Source of the DNA: Paenibacillus catalpae
GTDB taxonomy: Bacteria > Bacillota > Bacilli > Paenibacillales > Paenibacillaceae
Direction of reading: 5' to 3'
Length of the DNA: 64,000 nt
Assembly: GCF_900112695.1 (NCBI RefSeq)
Contig: NZ_FOMT01000001.1
Coordinates: 1,116,001 to 1,180,000, forward strand
Shown here: positions 1 through 8,888 of the stretch, piece after piece
How the letters are laid out: every line of letters begins with the position of its first letter
How positions within the stretch are numbered: position 1 is the first letter of the stretch
The notes under the pieces: model-generated
What the model was told of the DNA's origin: nothing
Databases searched by the model: none
What the model saw: only the letters and a program-made list of their open reading frames with translations
Translations under genes and position numbers: made by a program

Positions 1-57
1 ACGGCCTTTATTTTAATTATTGTTTTCCTTGTGCTTGGTCGCGAAAAAAGCGAATAA
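1..57 (+). CDS. C-terminal end of an upstream protein (partial)
   Basis: Only the last 18 codons are in the window, reading TAFILIIVFLVLGREKSE and a TAA stop. The piece is a hydrophobic stretch followed by a short charged tail, so the protein probably ends in a membrane segment. A terminator follows 20 bases later. Too little remains to name a family. Confidence 0.6.
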   Translation, partial: TAFILIIVFLVLGREKSE

Positions 58-76
58 TTTAGGTGGTTAAGAATTG

Positions 77-118
77 ATCGCCCATTCCTGATAGGAGGAA
101 TGAGGCGATTTTTCTTTT
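77..118 (+). terminator. Intrinsic terminator of the upstream gene
   Basis: ATCGCCCATTCCT pairs with AGGAATGAGGCGAT (one bulge) across a 6-base loop and is followed by a T-rich run. It separates the upstream gene from modB. Confidence 0.8.
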
Positions 119-136
119 GCTCGCGCTCATGTAACA

Positions 137-166
137 TTTACACCTCGCATGCAGCTTGTCTATAAT
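137..166 (+). promoter_or_regulatory. Sigma-A type promoter for modB
   Basis: TTTACA (137-142) and a perfect TATAAT (161-166) are separated by 18 bases. It lies between the upstream terminator and the modB ribosome binding site, so modB probably begins a transcript here. Confidence 0.6.
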
Positions 167-203
167 GAGAAACATCATGGATTTTGTATCGGAGTGAATC
201 AGG

Positions 204-887
204 TTGGCGGAATGGACATTGGAAGAGTGGGCGGCACCGCTCATTCTCTCTCTGAAAATATGTATAACGGCCAGCGTGTTTGTTGCCTTATTAGGCGTGT
301 GGGCAGCTTGGTGGATGACTCGCAGGAAGCGTCGCGGACGACTTATCATCGAAACCGTTTTTATGCTTCCTTTGGTGTTGCCGCCGACGGTTATCGGTTT
401 TCTGCTCTTGGTCATGCTTGGCCGCAGAGGCTGGGCCGGGATTGCGTATGAATGGCTGTTTGATCAGCCTATTATATTCACCTGGATTGCAGGCGTTGTA
501 GCGGCGGTTGTCGTTGCTTTCCCTCTCGTCTATCAAACGATGAAGACCGGCTTTCAAGGCGTTGAACGTCATCTGGAGGATGCCGCCAGATCAGCCGGGG
601 CTGGAGAATGGCAGGTGTTCCGATACGTCACGCTGCCGCTTGCGCGCCGCTCATTCGCATCCTCGTATATTCTCGGCTTTGCAAGAAGCCTTGGCGAGTT
701 TGGAGCAACGCTTATGATTGCAGGAAATATTCCAGGAGTAACCCAAACAACCCCTACGGCAATCTATACGGCAGTTGAATCCGGACATATGCCGCTGGCA
801 TGGTCATGGACGGTGGCGATGATTGCGTTATCCTTCCTCATGCTAATTGTGACAAGCCGGTTAAATGAATCATTGAACAATAAGTGA
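204..887 (+). CDS. modB: Molybdate ABC transporter permease ModB
   Basis: Inner-membrane permease that with ModC ATPase and ModA binding protein imports molybdate. The 227 residues hold five to six hydrophobic segments and the EAA coupling loop of binding-protein-dependent permeases near residues 125-146 ([15 protein letters not shown]). Length is normal for ModB. The TTG start at 204 follows GGAG at 191-194; no ATG fits as well. ModA and ModC are not visible here, so they must lie outside the window or elsewhere. Molybdenum supply is relevant to the xanthine dehydrogenase encoded at 23.6-27.4 kb, although nothing shows that the two are co-regulated. A sulfate or tungstate permease is the alternative. 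Confidence 0.88.
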   Translation: MAEWTLEEWAAPLILSLKICITASVFVALLGVWAAWWMTRRKRRGRLIIETVFMLPLVLPPTVIGFLLLVMLGRRGWAGIAYEWLFDQPIIFTWIAGVVAAVVVAFPLVYQTMKTGFQGVERHLEDAARSAGAGEWQVFRYVTLPLARRSFASSYILGFARSLGEFGATLMIAGNIPGVTQTTPTAIYTAVESGHMPLAWSWTVAMIALSFLMLIVTSRLNESLNNK

Positions 888-979
888 ACATGCTTGTTTT
901 CCCGCCTGGGAAGGTGGCGACTGCCTATAAAATGCGGTATGGTAAGAAGAAAGCGGATAGATGGAGAGTAGGCGCAAGC

Positions 980-2080
980 ATGATTGCAACAGAGATCTTA
1001 AAAGAAGCGGAGCAGTTTATCTCCGTTTGTTATACAGAGCTGGACAAGCCGGATGAGGAAGCTAGGAACCGTCTTAAGGAGATCGAGCAGTCGATTGAAA
1101 AAACAGGCAGCTACGAGCATACGATGGAAGAACTGCGGCATGGAGCGAGATTGGCCTGGCGCAACAGCAACCGTTGTATCGGCCGGTTGTTCTGGCAATC
1201 GCTAGAGGTTAGGGATGCACGCAGCTTGCAAGATGCCGATCAAATCGCAGAGCAGATATTTAATCATATTAATTATGCCACAAATGAAGGACGTGTCCGT
1301 CCGACCATTACCGTATTTGCTTCACAACATGGAGAGCGGAAGATCCGGATTTGGAACCATCAGCTTGTCCGATATGCGGGATACGAAGCAGCGGATGGAA
1401 TCGTTGGCGATCCGGCATCAGTTGAATTTACACGGGCATGTACAGCTATGGGCTGGCTGGGAGCAGGTACGGCCTTTGATGTGCTTCCGCTTGTGATCCA
1501 AGTAAATAATGAGCCAGCAAGATGGTATGAGCTTCCCGAGGGGCTTGTGAAGGAAGTGCCGCTGACCCATCCGGATATCGAGCGTTTCGATGAGCTTGGG
1601 CTTCGGTGGTATGCCGTGCCGTTTATTTCGGATATGAAGCTGGAGATCGGCGGTATTTCATACACGGCGGCGCCATTTAACGGCTGGTATATGGGAACGG
1701 AGATCGGAGCACGCAATCTGGCGGACTTCAACCGTTATAACAAGCTGCCCGAGGTCGCCAGGCTGATGGGACTCGATATGTCGACGAATACGTCGCTGTG
1801 GAAAGATCGTGCATTGACAGAGCTGAACGTCGCGGTTATTCATTCGTTCAAGAAGCATGGCGTCAGCATCGTGGATCACCATACCGCAGCAGAGCAGTTC
1901 ATGCGATTTGCCCAGCAGGAGCAAAATATCGGACGGCCGTTAACCGGACGCTGGTCATGGCTGATCCCGCCGATGTCGCCATCGACGACGCCGGTATGGC
2001 ACCGCGGATTTGACAATACCGAGCTGAAGCCGGCATACCGTTATCAGAAGACTCCTTATACACGGGATGATTATAAATAA
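980..2080 (+). CDS. nos: Nitric oxide synthase oxygenase (bacterial NOS)
   Basis: Oxidises L-arginine to citrulline and nitric oxide using borrowed electron donors, because no reductase domain is present. The 366 residues match the usual ~360 for Bacillales NOS. Cys66 in RNSNRC is the heme thiolate ligand, Glu241 in GWYMGTE is the arginine-binding glutamate, and Trp325 in TGRW is the pterin-stacking residue. The ATG at 980 follows GGAGAG at 963-968; an upstream in-frame ATG gives 32 extra residues unlike the family. It lies 92 bases after modB and may be co-transcribed. Family knowledge: bacterial NO protects against oxidative stress and antibiotics. Confidence 0.96.
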   Translation: MIATEILKEAEQFISVCYTELDKPDEEARNRLKEIEQSIEKTGSYEHTMEELRHGARLAWRNSNRCIGRLFWQSLEVRDARSLQDADQIAEQIFNHINYATNEGRVRPTITVFASQHGERKIRIWNHQLVRYAGYEAADGIVGDPASVEFTRACTAMGWLGAGTAFDVLPLVIQVNNEPARWYELPEGLVKEVPLTHPDIERFDELGLRWYAVPFISDMKLEIGGISYTAAPFNGWYMGTEIGARNLADFNRYNKLPEVARLMGLDMSTNTSLWKDRALTELNVAVIHSFKKHGVSIVDHHTAAEQFMRFAQQEQNIGRPLTGRWSWLIPPMSPSTTPVWHRGFDNTELKPAYRYQKTPYTRDDYK

Positions 2081-2108
2081 GTCTGAAGGCATGGGGGAAT
2101 TGTAAACA

Positions 2109-3245
2109 GTGGATTTCAGAATGGAATACTTATCTTTCTTTGTCATTGTGACTGATGGCGAGGACAGCTCGTCTTCAAAGCGTTACAAACATTTTCAAAC
2201 CTTGGAGGAAGACGATTACGAAGATAGTGAAATCAAGCGGTTCCTGGACGGGGAATTCACGCGGATCGTAAAGAGAAAGGTTGAGCGCAATCCGAACACG
2301 GAGAATGCGCCTACGAAGATTGGACGATTCATGGTAGAACCGGGGTATGAACTGGGAAGCAACCAGAACTATAACCTGTTCCAGCGTCTGCGGGATGCAG
2401 ACAGCAAGGAGCGATTCATCGGGATTGCTGACGAGCTTGTACATATCTATATGGATACAACCGCTGTACGCGGCGGGGCATTTATTATTGCAAGGGCAAA
2501 GCTGAATACTTATTTCGACGAGCCTTTCCTGTTCCTGCTGAAATGTGATTTCGAGCCGAAGATTGCGCGGATCTCGGACGAGCGCAGTCTCATCTCTCAT
2601 GTCGAAATGGCCATTAGCGCAAGGGGCATGAAGTCGATTCAATATCCGCACATGCCGGAGGAAGGCTCGCTTGATCATTGGGAACTCAAGATCCATCAGG
2701 CATCTCACGCCCGTTATTTCGAGGATTTCCTGAAGTTTGTCTCCTATGAGAAGCCGTTGCCCGAGGTCATGGGTGAGCAGGTACTCGGTATGGTTCAGCA
2801 ATACATGGAGGATAAGTGGCAAGCCGAGCCGGAAAGCGTGGAAAGACGCGAGGAAGAGAATGCTATCGAGGTATGGGCGGCCAGCGAGAAGCGCGAGCTG
2901 CAGGAATATTGGACCCATGAGCAGGTGACTACGGCTTCGGCAGCACTCGTCGAGCAAAAGCCGGATCTTCCGTTTTCTTTCAAGCTTGGCGGTGTAACGG
3001 TGAAAGGGCTGCTTGCCGATTTTGGAATGACGCTGCATTTTGCTAAACATAATGGAAGTTATGTAGCTGTAATCGAAGGGGATGCCTTTCAGTTCGAGAA
3101 AGGCGTGTCGCCGGTCGAGCTGCTGCTGCCTCCGGATCTGGAGCAAATTTTGCCGATTATCGGCACCAATGTGAAGCCGGAAGAGCCGGCCATCCAGCCG
3201 TATGTTGAAGAATCCGCGGCACAGGATGACGACGTACCTTGGTAA
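2109..3245 (+). CDS. DUF3900-type conserved protein
   Basis: A 378-residue soluble, acidic protein without signal peptide or membrane segment. Its length and sequence style fit a Bacillales-restricted family I recognise as DUF3900, which has no known function. The C terminus is very acidic (ESAAQDDDVPW). GTG at 2109 is placed 9 bases after GGGGGAA (2093-2099); an ATG four codons later is the alternative. It is 15 bases ahead of the Lin0512 gene and shares its terminator, so the two are probably one operon. The family name is from memory and not checked. Confidence 0.7.
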   Translation: MDFRMEYLSFFVIVTDGEDSSSSKRYKHFQTLEEDDYEDSEIKRFLDGEFTRIVKRKVERNPNTENAPTKIGRFMVEPGYELGSNQNYNLFQRLRDADSKERFIGIADELVHIYMDTTAVRGGAFIIARAKLNTYFDEPFLFLLKCDFEPKIARISDERSLISHVEMAISARGMKSIQYPHMPEEGSLDHWELKIHQASHARYFEDFLKFVSYEKPLPEVMGEQVLGMVQQYMEDKWQAEPESVERREEENAIEVWAASEKRELQEYWTHEQVTTASAALVEQKPDLPFSFKLGGVTVKGLLADFGMTLHFAKHNGSYVAVIEGDAFQFEKGVSPVELLLPPDLEQILPIIGTNVKPEEPAIQPYVEESAAQDDDVPW

Positions 3246-3260
3246 TGGAGGGATAAACAA

Positions 3261-3620
3261 ATGGACAACTTATTTTTTATCGAGATTGGCATGGGCTGCG
3301 ATCTGCACGGTCAGAACGTTACGAAAGCAGCGGTACGTGCCGTTCAGAATGCGATTCACCATAATTCGATGCCGGGACTGCGTTCCGTCCTGCCTGGCGG
3401 CACACTGGACAATATGAAGGTGCATGTGAAGCTGGCGGTTCCCTGTGACAAGGAATTACTTGATGTGGAGCAGGTAAAAGCGGTTCTTCCTTACGGCCAA
3501 GTAACGGTGGAAATCATGGATGGCGGCATGATGACGACAAGCGGTGTCGTTCTGCCGGACAAGGATGACAAGAACGATCTGATCTATATCGTCAACGCGT
3601 CGGTAGAAGTCGGATATTAA
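3261..3620 (+). CDS. Lin0512 family protein
   Basis: A 119-residue protein beginning MDNLFFIEIGMGCDLHGQNV, the characteristic N terminus of the Lin0512 family (fungal and bacterial stand-alone proteins, function unknown). The family shows a repeated GMGxDxHGQ-like motif and internal beta-alpha units. GGAGGG at 3247-3252 serves the ATG. It follows the DUF3900-like gene by 15 bases and ends at an intrinsic terminator, making a two-gene unit. No enzymatic motif is visible. Confidence 0.8.
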   Translation: MDNLFFIEIGMGCDLHGQNVTKAAVRAVQNAIHHNSMPGLRSVLPGGTLDNMKVHVKLAVPCDKELLDVEQVKAVLPYGQVTVEIMDGGMMTTSGVVLPDKDDKNDLIYIVNASVEVGY

Positions 3621-3635
3621 TAAGAGTGCAACGTG

Positions 3636-3680
3636 AAACCGTATCAGGATCCTTCGAGGATCAGGGTGCGGTTTATTTTT
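3636..3680 (+). terminator. Intrinsic terminator
   Basis: AAACCGTATCAGGATCC and GGATCAGGGTGCGGTTT form a stem capped by a TTCGA-type loop and followed by ATTTTT. Confidence 0.85.
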
Positions 3681-3755
3681 GCAGATTCATGAATGGACGT
3701 GCGGGGTAAAATACATGTAGTTACGAACAGTGCAGAGGAAAAGAAGGAGACGCCC

Positions 3756-5048
3756 ATGGTTCTGAAACTCATATTATTTGCGGTATTGTTGTTTTTTTCC
3801 GCTTTCTTCGTAGCCACAGAATTTGCAGTCGTCCGACTACGTACCAGCCGGGTGAATCAACTGGTAGCAGAAGGCGTGCGCAATGCTCCGGCGGTGCAAA
3901 ATGTCATTACGCATTTGGACAGTTACTTATCAGCCTGCCAGCTGGGGATTACGATTACGGCACTCGGACTTGGTTGGCTGGGAGAGCCAACGGTCCATGA
4001 TTTGCTGGATCCTTTGTTTCACCGCCTGCATATTGGCGGCGATCTGGTGGAAGTGATTTCATTTATTTTATCCTTTGCGATCGTGACTTATCTTCATGTT
4101 GTTCTTGGCGAGCTTGCGCCAAAAACGGTCGCAATCATAAAGCCGGAGCAGATTAGCCTCGCGGTTGCACCTATTATTATTGTTTTTTATAAAGTGATGT
4201 TTCCGTTTATATGGCTGCTTAACGGCTCAGCTAACGGGATCGTAAGAATAATGGGCTTCAAGCCGACGGGCGAGCAGGAAGCTCATTCCGAGGAAGAGAT
4301 CAGGAGTATTATGTCGGAGAGCTACGAAAGCGGCAAAATCAATAAAAGCGAACTCAGCTACGTAAACCGGATTTTCGAATTTGATGAACGTTTAGCCAGA
4401 GAGATCATGGTTCCTCGGACCGATATGATCTGCCTGTTCATCGAGAATACCAAAGTCGAGAACATCTCGATAATCCGGCGCGAGCAGTATACACGTTTCC
4501 CGGTTGCAAAAGGCAGCAAGGATAATATTATCGGCATTATCAATACAAAACAGTTCTTCATGCAGTATTTCGGCGATAATGAGACTGACGTTTCGATGCT
4601 TCTGCAGCCTGTCATGTCCGTGCCGGAAGTGATGCCCATTAAGAAGCTTTTGCGCAAAATGCAGCAGGAGCGGGTGCATATCGCAATTCTGCTCGATGAA
4701 TACGGCGGTACCTCAGGACTTATCACAATCGAGGACATTATTGAGGAGATCGTTGGGGAAATCCGCGATGAATTTGATGCGGATGAAGTGAAGGAGATTG
4801 ATGCGATCGAGCCGAATCGTTTTATTGTGGACGGCAAAGCATTGATCAGCGAGGTTAATGAAGCGACTGGCTGCCATTTGGAGAGCCATGACGTTGATTC
4901 GATTGGAGGCTGGTTGTTTAATCAATACCCTGATTTGCAGGTAGGGGAGCCTCAGGAATACGAGCAGCTTACTTTTATTATCAGAGAGAAGGAGCGGCAC
5001 CGTATCCGTAAAATTGAAATTATTGTAGGCGTAATTAACGTTAATTAA
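3756..5048 (+). CDS. CorC/HlyC family membrane protein (DUF21-CBS)
   Basis: A 430-residue membrane protein of the CNNM/CorC group, associated with Mg2+ or Co2+ homeostasis. An N-terminal DUF21 domain with four hydrophobic segments fills about residues 1-185, a CBS pair about 200-325 (contains the family signature MVPRTDM and LLDEYGGTSGLITIEDIIEEIVGE-like stretch, here at roughly residues 310-335), and a CorC_HlyC domain ends the chain. The ATG at 3756 is preceded by AAGGAGA at 3744-3750; an upstream GTG at 3693 lacks a site. It is followed by its own terminator. Called hemolysin by homology only; ion specificity cannot be read from sequence. Confidence 0.9.
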   Translation: MVLKLILFAVLLFFSAFFVATEFAVVRLRTSRVNQLVAEGVRNAPAVQNVITHLDSYLSACQLGITITALGLGWLGEPTVHDLLDPLFHRLHIGGDLVEVISFILSFAIVTYLHVVLGELAPKTVAIIKPEQISLAVAPIIIVFYKVMFPFIWLLNGSANGIVRIMGFKPTGEQEAHSEEEIRSIMSESYESGKINKSELSYVNRIFEFDERLAREIMVPRTDMICLFIENTKVENISIIRREQYTRFPVAKGSKDNIIGIINTKQFFMQYFGDNETDVSMLLQPVMSVPEVMPIKKLLRKMQQERVHIAILLDEYGGTSGLITIEDIIEEIVGEIRDEFDADEVKEIDAIEPNRFIVDGKALISEVNEATGCHLESHDVDSIGGWLFNQYPDLQVGEPQEYEQLTFIIREKERHRIRKIEIIVGVINVN

Positions 5049-5060
5049 TAAGGACCAACG

Positions 5061-5092
5061 AGCCGTATTCCGACCCGGAATGCGGCTTTTCT
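5061..5092 (+). terminator. Intrinsic terminator
   Basis: AGCCGTATTCCG and CGGAATGCGGCT pair across a short loop, followed by TTTTCT. Confidence 0.8.
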
Positions 5093-5194
5093 CCTAAAAC
5101 GTTCGTTGCTTTCGCTCGTCTGGCGCATGTGATATGATAAAAAGGTTGGTTAATTAGAAAAACAAACAAAAATCCAGGAGATGGAGGACTAGAT

Positions 5195-5983
5195 TTGGGA
5201 GATTTATTTAATGCCATTATTATGGGCATCATAGAAGGTCTAACGGAATTTTTGCCTGTTTCTTCAACAGGCCATTTGATTCTCACAGCAGATTTGCTCA
5301 ATTTCCAGGATGACCGCGCGAAAACCTTTGAGGTTGTTGTTCAATTCGGAGCCGTGCTTGCCGTCCTCGTGCTGTATCGGAAAAAGTTTCTCAGCCTGCT
5401 GAACTTTAACTTCAAGGAAGGATCGGGCATTAATGCGCTGCACATTCTTCTTGCCTTGATTCCCGCAGGTCTTGCCGGTGTACTGCTTCATGGCTTTATT
5501 AAAGATTATTTGTTCAGTTCGGCAACCGTATTAGTTGGCCTTGTTGCAGGAGGCATATTAATGATCGTTGCAGATCGCATCAAGAAGAAAGTCACAGCAG
5601 AAGAGCTTGATGACATTACATACAAGCAAGCATTCGCCATAGGTTTATTCCAGATTCTCGCCTTATGGCCGGGCTTCTCGCGTTCCGGATCTACGATTTC
5701 GGGCGGTATGTTCTTCGGGGCAAGCCAAAAGGCGGCAGCGGAATTTACATTTATCGTATCTGTGCCGATTATGGCAGGCGCCAGCGGCATCGACCTGATT
5801 AAAAGCCGTGATTTCCTGACGGCTTCGGATGCGCCGCTCTTTATTATCGGATTCCTGGCTGCGTTTATCGTCGCGATGGTTGCGATTGTGACCTTCCTTA
5901 ACCTGATCAAGCGTCTCAGCTTGTCGTGGTTCGCCTATTACCGTTTCGCGCTTGCTATTGTATTTGCATTTATTATTTTGTAA
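5195..5983 (+). CDS. uppP: Undecaprenyl-diphosphatase UppP (BacA)
   Basis: Integral membrane phosphatase that converts undecaprenyl diphosphate to the monophosphate so that the lipid carrier can be reused for peptidoglycan; overproduction gives bacitracin resistance. The 262 residues carry [15 protein letters not shown] near residues 14-28 and [13 protein letters not shown] near 155-167, the two conserved catalytic segments, plus about eight hydrophobic helices. The TTG start at 5195 is 7 bases after GGAGG (5183-5187). It stands alone between two terminators. Confidence 0.96.
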   Translation: MGDLFNAIIMGIIEGLTEFLPVSSTGHLILTADLLNFQDDRAKTFEVVVQFGAVLAVLVLYRKKFLSLLNFNFKEGSGINALHILLALIPAGLAGVLLHGFIKDYLFSSATVLVGLVAGGILMIVADRIKKKVTAEELDDITYKQAFAIGLFQILALWPGFSRSGSTISGGMFFGASQKAAAEFTFIVSVPIMAGASGIDLIKSRDFLTASDAPLFIIGFLAAFIVAMVAIVTFLNLIKRLSLSWFAYYRFALAIVFAFIIL

Positions 5984-5990
5984 AACAGCA

Positions 5991-6038
5991 AAAGGATGAT
6001 CCCGTCCGGCTTATGCCAGGGGGGATCATCCTTATTTA
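5991..6038. terminator. Bidirectional terminator between convergent genes
   Basis: AAGGATGATCCC and GGGATCATCCTT form a long stem around a 17-base loop. A T-rich run follows on the plus side and a TTTT on the minus side, which suits the convergent uppP and the transporter at 6046. Confidence 0.8.
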
Positions 6039-6045
6039 GTTCCTT

Positions 6046-7458
6046 TTACACCAGGAACATCGCAACAATAGTGGTTACGCCAAGACCGATAATGACAGGC
6101 TTCAGGTTGCGGCGTGCCAGCTCGAACGGGCTGACGCCGCAGATAGCAGCAGCCGGAATGAGCGCCCATGGGACAAGTGTTCCGCCGCCAACCCAAATGG
6201 CTGCCACTTGACCAAGAGCCGTCAAGGTTGCAACGCCTGAGCCGATTGCACCGCCGAACAGCTGGGCGATAGAGCCTGCTAGTGAAATGCCGGAGAAGCC
6301 GGAACCATCAAGTCCCGTAACCGCGCCAACAAGCGTGAGCGTCACAGAGCCAACTTCGCCATTGACCGGTACATTATTCGCAAGGGCAACGCCAAGGTCG
6401 TTGACGATGCCTTGTGAGCCCGCTGGGAGCGTATCGCCGAAGATAGCGGTGAAGCCGGAGTCGCCCAGGTAGAAGAATGCTGCGATCGGGATGACAGGAC
6501 CAAATACTTTGAAGCCAAACAAGAAGCCCTCAATCAAGTAACTCGTCGTTTTCTCCAGCCCTTTGTTCTTGTGTGCCAGCATCGTGATCAGAAGCATGAT
6601 GAAGATTGCGGTGCCACCGACGAGCGCGGTAGCATCGCCGCCCTGCAGATTGAGTGCAAACATCGTCACGACGTCTGCTGTAAATAATAAAGGTATCAAG
6701 ATCGCGAGAATTAATTTGGAGCGATAAGACAAGACGTTTTTGTACGCGAGATCTTCGCCGCCGGTCAGCTCTTTATCGCCTTCGACCTTGGAGATAATCC
6801 CGTCATTCCATTTGCCGGTCTTCATATCCCGGCGCATCATCCAGAAGGCCGCGATGGTTGTGACCAGTCCCATCACGATGACAAGGGGTATACTTGCTTC
6901 CATAACGTCGCTTACCGGCAAGCCTGCCGCATCTGCCGTCAGCTTGGGAGCACCCTGGATAATATAGTCACCAGACAAGGCGATGCCGTGGCCGAACAAG
7001 TTCATCGCCATAGCGGCACCTAATGCGGGCAGGCCAACTCTCAGAGCCACCGGTAGCAAGACGGCGCCAATCAGCGCCACAGCGGGCGAGGGCCAGAAAA
7101 ACCAGGAGGTAACCATCATAATAAGCCCGATTCCCCAGAAGGCAAGCGCAGGGGTGCGCAGCAAGCGGGCAAAAGGGGAGATCATCACTTCGTTTATGCC
7201 GGTCCGGATAAGTACCCGGCTCATGGCTACAATTATGGATATAATGAGGATAGTGCCCATTAGTTCTTTAATGGCATAAATAAAGCTGTTAAACACGCCG
7301 CTGACGGAGTCGCTCAGCGATTCGGTTGCCAGCAGGCCAAGCACGAAAATGCCAACGATGCATATGAGCGACGTATCGCGCCTGAACAGCATAAAGCCGA
7401 TAATGGCGACGATAAAGACGAGATACACCCAATGCAGCGCCGCTAAATCAATGGCCAT
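6046..7458 (-). CDS. Polytopic membrane transporter, substrate unknown
   Basis: A 470-residue protein with about eleven to twelve hydrophobic helices and no soluble domain. Layout resembles ion-transporter superfamily carriers such as DcuC or GntP: two halves with re-entrant-type glycine-rich stretches (GHGIALSGDYIIQGAP near residue 165 and NNVPVNGEVGSVTL in the second half). The start at 7458 has AGAGGGTGA just upstream on the minus strand; a longer reading to 7611 has no binding site. It is transcribed alone. I cannot assign a substrate. Confidence 0.75.
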   Translation of the reverse strand: MAIDLAALHWVYLVFIVAIIGFMLFRRDTSLICIVGIFVLGLLATESLSDSVSGVFNSFIYAIKELMGTILIISIIVAMSRVLIRTGINEVMISPFARLLRTPALAFWGIGLIMMVTSWFFWPSPAVALIGAVLLPVALRVGLPALGAAMAMNLFGHGIALSGDYIIQGAPKLTADAAGLPVSDVMEASIPLVIVMGLVTTIAAFWMMRRDMKTGKWNDGIISKVEGDKELTGGEDLAYKNVLSYRSKLILAILIPLLFTADVVTMFALNLQGGDATALVGGTAIFIMLLITMLAHKNKGLEKTTSYLIEGFLFGFKVFGPVIPIAAFFYLGDSGFTAIFGDTLPAGSQGIVNDLGVALANNVPVNGEVGSVTLTLVGAVTGLDGSGFSGISLAGSIAQLFGGAIGSGVATLTALGQVAAIWVGGGTLVPWALIPAAAICGVSPFELARRNLKPVIIGLGVTTIVAMFLV

Positions 7459-7584
7459 AGGAATCACCCTCTCATGGGATACAAAGGCGGCGGTGTCCGC
7501 TGCCGTATTGTACAATATGCAAGGCCACCTATAGGCGTTCATCACGGCAGTAAGGAGTAAGTACCGGTAATCCATTTGCATTTG

Positions 7585-7612
7585 TTGACGAATGCTGCAA
7601 ACCGTATACAAT
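7585..7612 (+). promoter_or_regulatory. Sigma-A type promoter for the 95-residue protein gene
   Basis: TTGACG (7585-7590) and TACAAT (7607-7612) with a 16-base spacer, about 70 bases ahead of the start at 7681. Confidence 0.55.
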
Positions 7613-7680
7613 TATAGACAGGCTATTTTTTAACAAAAATAAACGGAAATCTTGGACAACCGGAAGGAAGAACAGAACAG

Positions 7681-7968
7681 ATGGATAATGTTAAAATTTT
7701 GGATGCATCGATGACTTATACGAAGGAAGAAGGTTACGTAGGCCGCATTCAATTCGAAATTGCGGGACAGCCGAATCAATATGAGATGACCATTCACAGC
7801 CGGAAGAGAACCGAATGGGGTTATGGCTTGTTCTTCCTTCATGAATCGGGGGATGAGGATCAGCTGCTAGCGGTAGAGGACATGCTGGAAGAGGATGACG
7901 AGCTGTTTGATTACCTGGTGAATGCAGCCGAAGAGAAATTGGATCCGAAGTTTAAATCGGAATGGTAG
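7681..7968 (+). CDS. Small conserved-looking protein of unknown function
   Basis: A 95-residue, strongly acidic cytosolic protein. The first half predicts beta strands (KILDASMTYT, GRIQFEIAG, YEMTIHS) and the second half is an acidic helix (VEDMLEEDDELFDYLVNAAEE). GGAAGGAAG at 7662-7670 is 10 bases before the ATG. It has its own promoter and terminator, which argues that it is a real gene. No family was recognised. Confidence 0.7.
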   Translation: MDNVKILDASMTYTKEEGYVGRIQFEIAGQPNQYEMTIHSRKRTEWGYGLFFLHESGDEDQLLAVEDMLEEDDELFDYLVNAAEEKLDPKFKSEW

Positions 7969-7976
7969 TACAACAA

Positions 7977-8017
7977 AAACCTCCGACTTGCCCGAAAAGG
8001 GAGTCGGAGGTTTTTTT
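7977..8017. terminator. Bidirectional terminator
   Basis: AACCTCCGACT pairs with AGTCGGAGGTT around a CCCGAAAAGGG inner hairpin, followed by seven Ts. On the minus strand the same stem ends in TTTTTG, serving the convergent dedA gene. Confidence 0.85.
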
Positions 8018-8065
8018 ACTCTAAACGCGGTCGCTCATCTTCGAATTACTTCGACCAAGGTATTC

Positions 8066-8704
8066 TCACATCGGACGTTCTGCCTTCTCGTTCTTCTTGG
8101 CGGTCCGGCTTCGAATGAAGAGCCAGGCTGCAGCACCTGCCGCAACGGCAAGAAGAGCATAGACGACAAGCATCCCGTTGTCTGCGATCACATTGCCGAT
8201 CGATTGAACCCGGTCGCCTACAAACGACCCGATAATAAAGTAAATCAGGGTCCATACAAAAGCGCTTGGATAGGCGTATAAGGCAAAGCGTTTGTAAGAC
8301 ATTTTGTTTGTGCCTCCGACAAACGGCATGACATGCCGGAGTACGGGAAGCACAAGGCCGATGCTTAGCGCGAAGCCGCCATATTTATTGCTCATGTTTT
8401 GTGCTTGATTCACGAATTTATCCATATTCTTTTTCTTCATAAACCAGTCAAATACTTTACTGCCTGCGAATCGGCCAATGGAGTAATTAAAGGTCATAGC
8501 CGAGCATATCCCAAGAAAGACCATGCTATAGGCCGGGACCGGACTCAGAAGCCCGGATGCTGCGAACGCTCCGCCTGTCATGACAACAACTTCGTTAGGA
8601 ACAGGAAGCCCGATCAAGCCAAGGCACAGGACAAGAAAAAGCGAGACATAGCCGAACTGATCGATAATGGATAGGAGGAAGTCATAACCCATTTGTATAT
8701 TCAT
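8066..8704 (-). CDS. DedA family membrane protein
   Basis: A 212-residue SNARE-associated/DedA (VTT fold) membrane protein; members flip or scavenge undecaprenyl phosphate or phosphatidylethanolamine and support membrane integrity. GLPVPNEVVVMTGG near residues 31-44 is the conserved re-entrant segment and GRFAGSKVFDWFMKK near 77-91 holds the conserved glycine-arginine region. ATG at 8704 directly abuts AAGGG, so the ATG four codons later at 8692, with a 12-base gap, may be the true start. It is divergent from the MFS gene at 8889. Confidence 0.88.
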   Translation of the reverse strand: MNIQMGYDFLLSIIDQFGYVSLFLVLCLGLIGLPVPNEVVVMTGGAFAASGLLSPVPAYSMVFLGICSAMTFNYSIGRFAGSKVFDWFMKKKNMDKFVNQAQNMSNKYGGFALSIGLVLPVLRHVMPFVGGTNKMSYKRFALYAYPSAFVWTLIYFIIGSFVGDRVQSIGNVIADNGMLVVYALLAVAAGAAAWLFIRSRTAKKNEKAERPM

Positions 8705-8816
8705 CCCTTACATAAATAGCGTATTTGATTATTAGGCACTCTTATAAGGCTAACATAAATAGCGGCTTTTCGATAGGTCAAAAGGTTGTGTCCATTGCCA
8801 AAAAGCGCAAAAAGGA

Positions 8817-8846
8817 TTGATCTTTTCCATGAGCAAGGTCCATAAT
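8817..8846 (+). promoter_or_regulatory. Candidate promoter for the MFS exporter
   Basis: TTGATC (8817-8822), 18-base spacer, CATAAT (8841-8846); the gene starts 42 bases later. Assigned by motif only. Confidence 0.45.
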
Positions 8847-8888
8847 AGATTGTTTACCAATTCATAAGATGAACGGAAAGGAGAAATA

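Noticed and set aside
2175..3260. 361-codon minus-strand frame opposite the DUF3900-type gene
   Set aside because: It mirrors the plus-strand gene over its whole length, has no ribosome site and its residue composition is not protein-like.
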